A program made the translations under genes and the position numbers. From an uncultured Acidobacteriia bacterium (GTDB lineage Bacteria > Acidobacteriota > Terriglobia > Bryobacterales > Bryobacteraceae): a stretch of 36,020 bases of DNA. The notes under the pieces are model-generated. The model was not told the DNA's origin. It searched no databases and saw only the letters and a program-made list of their open reading frames with translations. Shown in pieces: positions 32,591-36,020 of this stretch; positions within the stretch are counted from its first letter, which is position 1; each line of letters opens with the position of its first letter. The DNA lies in assembly GCA_903876865.1 (NCBI GenBank), contig CAIRBY010000318.1, positions 1 through 36,020 on the forward strand. Reading direction: 5' to 3'.

Positions 32591-33705
32591 GCGGAGGGCA
32601 ACGCGTGCGCGTGCTGTACTACGTGCCCTGCCTCGAAGTGGGGGGCACGGAGAAAGTGGTTCACGATCTGGCGGTGGCGCTGCCGCGCGACCGGTTCGAG
32701 GTTACCGTGCTCTGGTCCTGCTACTGGGGACCGCTGGGCGAGAAACTGCTGGAGGCGGGTGTCCCAGTCCGGCACCTGCCTTTCAATGAGGCGAGACGGT
32801 TTGCCGAAGTGGTCGAGGGAATCCGCGAAATTCAACCGGACATTTTTCATTCCTTCAGCTACCGCAAGGAAGATCGCGATGTGCGCGCCGGCATGGAAGC
32901 GGGCGTGCGGACCATCATCACAGCCCGCGGCGATATTCGTCACTGGGATCCGGCGCAGTCGCGCCAGGAGTGGGAGGTATTCCGCAATGCTGGCGCGCAG
33001 CGCATCACGACGTGCAGCGATGCCATCGCGGACGTCGTGAGGCGCGTCGAAGGAGTTCGGCAAGAACAGCTCTGCGTGATTTATAACGGCGTGACGATGC
33101 CGGGCAGCGCTTCCGAGGGGCCGACGTTGCGCGAGGAGTTGGGGATCGGCGCCGGGGAAACGCTGCTCGGGTACGTGGGAAACTACCGTCCGGAGAAGGG
33201 GCATCTGAATCTGCTGCCGGCATTCCGCAAGGTGCTGGATACACGGCCCGGCGCGCGCCTTGTCTGTTGCGGAGGCGGTGCGCCGCGGATGAAACCGGCG
33301 GTGGAAGCCCGCGCGAAGGAACTGGACCTGGCGGACAGCAGCTTCCTGCTGGACCTGCAGATGAACGTTGGGAGGGTTTATCGCGACCTGGACCTCTACG
33401 TTCATCCTTCGGACTGTGAAGGCTTTTCGAATTCGCTCTTGGAAGCAATGGCACACGGGCTGCCGATTGTCGCGACGCGGGTGGGCGGAACGGTGGAGGC
33501 GATCCGGCACGGCGAGCAGGGACTGCTGGTGCCGGCGCGCGACCCCGAGGCGCTGGCCGCGGCCATTGAGACGCTGCTGGCCGATCGGGAGATGGGGGCG
33601 AGGCTGGGGCACGCCGCCCAGGAACTGGTCCGCGAGCGTTTTCAATTCCACCATATGCTGAACGGCTATACACGCCTATACGAGGAGGAGTTCGCGAAAC
33701 AATGA
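32587..33705 (+). CDS. Family 4 glycosyltransferase
   Basis: A 372-residue retaining GT-B enzyme. The N-terminal acceptor domain opens VRVLYYVPCLEVGGTEK. The donor domain holds GNYRPEKGHL and the E-x7-E motif EGFSNSLLEAMAHGLPIVA. It probably adds a hexose or similar sugar to a lipid-linked glycan. The start is an ATGA overlap with the ATPase gene. It closely parallels the first half of the next gene in several phrases (REIQPDIFHSFSYR against RELNPDIFHTFSCR), so the two are likely an old tandem duplication. Confidence 0.93.
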   Translation: MSGGQRVRVLYYVPCLEVGGTEKVVHDLAVALPRDRFEVTVLWSCYWGPLGEKLLEAGVPVRHLPFNEARRFAEVVEGIREIQPDIFHSFSYRKEDRDVRAGMEAGVRTIITARGDIRHWDPAQSRQEWEVFRNAGAQRITTCSDAIADVVRRVEGVRQEQLCVIYNGVTMPGSASEGPTLREELGIGAGETLLGYVGNYRPEKGHLNLLPAFRKVLDTRPGARLVCCGGGAPRMKPAVEARAKELDLADSSFLLDLQMNVGRVYRDLDLYVHPSDCEGFSNSLLEAMAHGLPIVATRVGGTVEAIRHGEQGLLVPARDPEALAAAIETLLADREMGARLGHAAQELVRERFQFHHMLNGYTRLYEEEFAKQ

Positions 33706-35621
33706 GTGAGCGGGTTCGAGTTCTGCTGCATGTCGATTCACTAATCCTGGGGGGGTTGGAGCGCAAGGTGGCGCAACTCGCACTCCGCCTGGACCGCGAG
33801 CGTTTTGAGGTCACAGTTTCTTACTCGTGGGAGTGGGGAATCCACGGGGAGGAACTACAGCGCGCGGGGATCCCCGTGCTGCGGATTGTCCCGGCGGCCG
33901 CGCGTTGCAAGGGAGTGGGCAGGGCCACGCAGCAGGTCCGCGAGCTGAATCCGGACATCTTCCACACGTTCAGTTGCCGTCAGAATGCGAGCGACACGCT
34001 AGTAGCGAAGCGCGCGGGGGTTCCGGTGATTATCTCGGCCCGCGACAATATACGGCATTGGGCGAAGCCCGGTCCGCCACGAAATTGGGAGTTCGACCGC
34101 AACGCGATGACGCATTTTGTCACACCCTGCTGCGAGAAGGCGGCGGAACTGTGCCGGGAACTGGAAGGAGTCCACGCGGAGAAGATCGTGGTGATTCCGA
34201 ATGGCGTGGACCTTCCCGACCTGTGCGAGGGACCTTCGATTCGCGATACGCTGGCGCTGCCTGAAGGGGCGTTCGTCATCGGCTATGCCGCGAAATACCG
34301 GGTGTTGAAGGGGCACGAACACCTGTTGCGCGCAACGCGCAAGCTGGCGGAAAAGCGGCCGGAACTGCACCTGGTGTGCTGTGGAGAGGATGAAGACGGA
34401 CACCGGGAAAGGTTGCAGGAAATGGTAACCCGGCTCGGGCTGGGCAAGCATGTCACGCTGCTGGGCGCGGTGCGGGAGATGGACTCCTTCTACCGGAGCC
34501 TCGATCTTTACGTGCACCCCTCCACTTCCGAAGCGCTCTCCATGGCGATTCTGGAGGCCATGAGCCACCAACTGCCGGTTGTGGCAACCGCGGTGGGCGG
34601 CACGCCGGAAGCGGTAGTGGATGGCTGTACCGGGGTGCTGGTGCCACCTGCAAATGGCGCAGCGCTGTGCGAAGCGATTCTGCATCTGGCGGAGCAGCCG
34701 GAGATGCGCGATTCGATGGGGAAGGCGGGCCGGGCACGGGTCTCCGCGCAGTTTTCCGCCGCCAGGATGGTGCGGGAATACGAGGAACTCTACCTCCGTG
34801 TGACACGGACTCCGGCTCCGCCAGCCATCGCAGCGCCCGCGGCGGAGCCGCTCACCGGCGCCGCTGGTTGCCCGCTGCTGGAGGACACCACGGTGTTCGT
34901 CACCACGATTGGCGACGAAGCGAATTTTTCCGATTGCATGGCCCACCTGCGCGCACAGACGGTGCGCTGCCGCATCGAAGTGATCGACCGCGTGGCGCCG
35001 ATGTCGGCCGCCTTTGCGTGCATGCACGAGCGCTGCACCACACCGTATTACGTGCAGGTGGATGAAGATATGCTGCTGCATCCGCACGCGCTCGAACAGT
35101 TGCACGCGGAGATTGCGCAGGCACCCGCGGAGGTGGCGATGGTGTGTGCGGCGCTGTGGGATTGCGATATCGAGCGAGCGATTCTGGGAGTCAAAATCTA
35201 TCGCCACGAAATCGTCAGGCAGTTTCCCTACAGAGACGCGGTGAGCACCGAGGTGAAGCAGCTACACGCCATGCAGGCAGCCGGCTACAAGGCGATCCTT
35301 CACCCCACCGAAGAGGACGCGGTCTGCCTGGGCGAGCACGGCAAGCACTACACGCCGGAGACGATCTTCCGCCGCTGGCAGCGGCTGTTTCACAAGCGCA
35401 ATCAGCTGGGGCACCTGACGTGGCTGGAGCCGTGGCCGGAACGCCTGCTGGCGCGATACCTGGCAACGCGCCAACCGCTCCACCTCTATGCCGCGCTCGG
35501 CGCCATTGCGGGCATCGGAGGGCGAGCGGAGGGCGACCGGGAGTTGGACTGGCGCGATACGAATCCGGCATTTCAGCGCATGCGCTACTACTTTCCAGCC
35601 GACCCGGACGGGAAGTCATGA
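33702..35621 (+). CDS. Two-domain glycosyltransferase: GT4 fused to a GT2-like domain
   Basis: A 639-residue fusion. Residues 1-370 are a GT4 enzyme (opening VRVLLHVDSLILGGLERK; donor motif EALSMAILEAMSHQLPVVA). A short Ala/Pro linker follows. From about residue 397 a second domain begins VFVTTIGDEANFSDC and carries a metal-binding VDEDML near 452, in the manner of GT-A glycosyltransferases. One polypeptide could thus add two sugars in sequence. The gene is coupled on both sides (ATGA at 33702 and at 35618). The GT2-like half is divergent, and its donor and acceptor cannot be predicted. Confidence 0.88.
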   Translation: MSERVRVLLHVDSLILGGLERKVAQLALRLDRERFEVTVSYSWEWGIHGEELQRAGIPVLRIVPAAARCKGVGRATQQVRELNPDIFHTFSCRQNASDTLVAKRAGVPVIISARDNIRHWAKPGPPRNWEFDRNAMTHFVTPCCEKAAELCRELEGVHAEKIVVIPNGVDLPDLCEGPSIRDTLALPEGAFVIGYAAKYRVLKGHEHLLRATRKLAEKRPELHLVCCGEDEDGHRERLQEMVTRLGLGKHVTLLGAVREMDSFYRSLDLYVHPSTSEALSMAILEAMSHQLPVVATAVGGTPEAVVDGCTGVLVPPANGAALCEAILHLAEQPEMRDSMGKAGRARVSAQFSAARMVREYEELYLRVTRTPAPPAIAAPAAEPLTGAAGCPLLEDTTVFVTTIGDEANFSDCMAHLRAQTVRCRIEVIDRVAPMSAAFACMHERCTTPYYVQVDEDMLLHPHALEQLHAEIAQAPAEVAMVCAALWDCDIERAILGVKIYRHEIVRQFPYRDAVSTEVKQLHAMQAAGYKAILHPTEEDAVCLGEHGKHYTPETIFRRWQRLFHKRNQLGHLTWLEPWPERLLARYLATRQPLHLYAALGAIAGIGGRAEGDRELDWRDTNPAFQRMRYYFPADPDGKS

Positions 35622-36020
35622 GCTACAGCGCCTCCATCGTGATCCCCCTGCTGCGCCAGCGCGATGCGTGGCTGGAGCAGTGCGTGCGCTCGGCACTGGC
35701 TCAGACGGCTCCGTGCGAGACGATCGTGGTCACCTCGCGCGAGACGCCGCACTCGAATCGCAAACTGCTGAGCAGTCTCGCCGCGCAACACAACAACCTG
35801 CGCGTGCTGTTCCGCGACCTGCCCAAGGGCTTTCCGCAGACACTGAACTTCGGCATGCGGGCCGCCACTGCAGGACGGATCGGCATTCTGCTCTCGGACG
35901 ATTGGATGGAGCCGGAGTGCGTGGCCGCGTGCCTCGCGCACGCAGAGGACATCGTATCCACCAGTCACCACACCTATCATGCCGATGGCGTGACCCCGGT
36001 GGAAGGCGCTGCCCGCCGGC
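35618..36020 (+). CDS. Family 2 glycosyltransferase, 3' truncated by window
   Basis: The frame starts at ATG 35618, overlapping the previous stop (ATGA), and is open to the window end (134 residues). It begins MSYSASIVIPLLRQRDAWL, with a GT2-type opening strand and the continuing SALAQTAPCETIVV. The expected DxD-like site is LLSDDWM, near residue 92. It is the last visible gene of the glycan cluster, which clearly continues beyond the window. Confidence 0.88.
   Translation, partial: MSYSASIVIPLLRQRDAWLEQCVRSALAQTAPCETIVVTSRETPHSNRKLLSSLAAQHNNLRVLFRDLPKGFPQTLNFGMRAATAGRIGILLSDDWMEPECVAACLAHAEDIVSTSHHTYHADGVTPVEGAARR

Noticed and set aside
1-36020. Insertion sequences, prophage, integron or antiphage defence genes
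   Set aside because: No transposase, integrase, phage structural or defence-type motif was recognised in any plausible frame.

Overview
The window is 36 kb of GC-rich DNA, about 60-65% by eye, with tightly packed, often overlapping genes. It is most likely from an Acidobacteriota genome, possibly of the Solibacter/Bryobacter type. That guess rests on the gene mix (Gfo/Idh oxidoreductases paired with xylose-isomerase-like TIM-barrel proteins, an NtrC-type regulator, ADP-forming acyl-CoA synthetase fused to GNAT, ether-lipid enzymes) and on short palindromic and tandem repeats between genes. No marker gene fixes the taxon. No tRNA, rRNA, insertion sequence, phage gene or CRISPR array was seen.

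Layout. (1) 1-2146: the end of a sensor histidine kinase, a single-domain response regulator and a sigma-54-dependent NtrC-type regulator. (2) 2246-6172: a good sigma-54-type -24/-12 element, an ADP-forming acyl-CoA synthetase/GNAT fusion, a weaker sigma-54-like element and a radical SAM/SPASM protein of the NirJ/AhbD-like kind. (3) 6312-17217: the centrepiece, a nine-gene run of cytochromes. It encodes an OmcA/MtrC-like decaheme protein, an MtrA/DmsE-like periplasmic cytochrome with 11-12 hemes, an MtrB/PioB-like outer-membrane barrel, a four-domain tetraheme protein, a small monoheme protein, an unrecognised protein with two identical-spacing four-Cys repeats, a CbcL-like nine-heme/cytochrome b fusion, a NapC/NirT-type cytochrome and a class I monoheme cytochrome. 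Together these make a plausible complete route for electrons from the quinone pool, across the periplasm and through the outer membrane. There are about 42 heme-binding motifs in 11 kb. (4) 17344-17473: a near-consensus promoter, a hairpin and a strong intrinsic terminator with no convincing ORF between them, so a candidate small RNA of about 95 nt or a terminated leader.

(5) 17604-27535: accessory metabolism. Two Gfo/Idh plus TIM-barrel pairs, one cytoplasmic and one with twin-arginine signals, may act on oxidised sugars or glycosides. Between them lie a small Cys-containing protein, tandem repeats, a TPR-like protein, a VOC-domain remnant, a membrane protein, a small secreted protein and a divergent pair encoding a YhhN-type lysoplasmalogenase-like protein and an alkylglycerol-monooxygenase-like enzyme. 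The last two suggest ether-lipid turnover. (6) 27606-28787 (minus): a polysaccharide-deacetylase-like secreted protein. (7) 28817-36020: a translationally coupled surface-glycan cluster with a GT2, a nucleotidyltransferase-like protein, Wzm/Wzt-type ABC exporter subunits, a GT4, a GT4-GT2-like fusion and a GT2 cut by the window edge.

Calls rest on reading motifs and gene order. No database search was possible, so family names are recognition-based and functions of the cluster as a whole are inferred.
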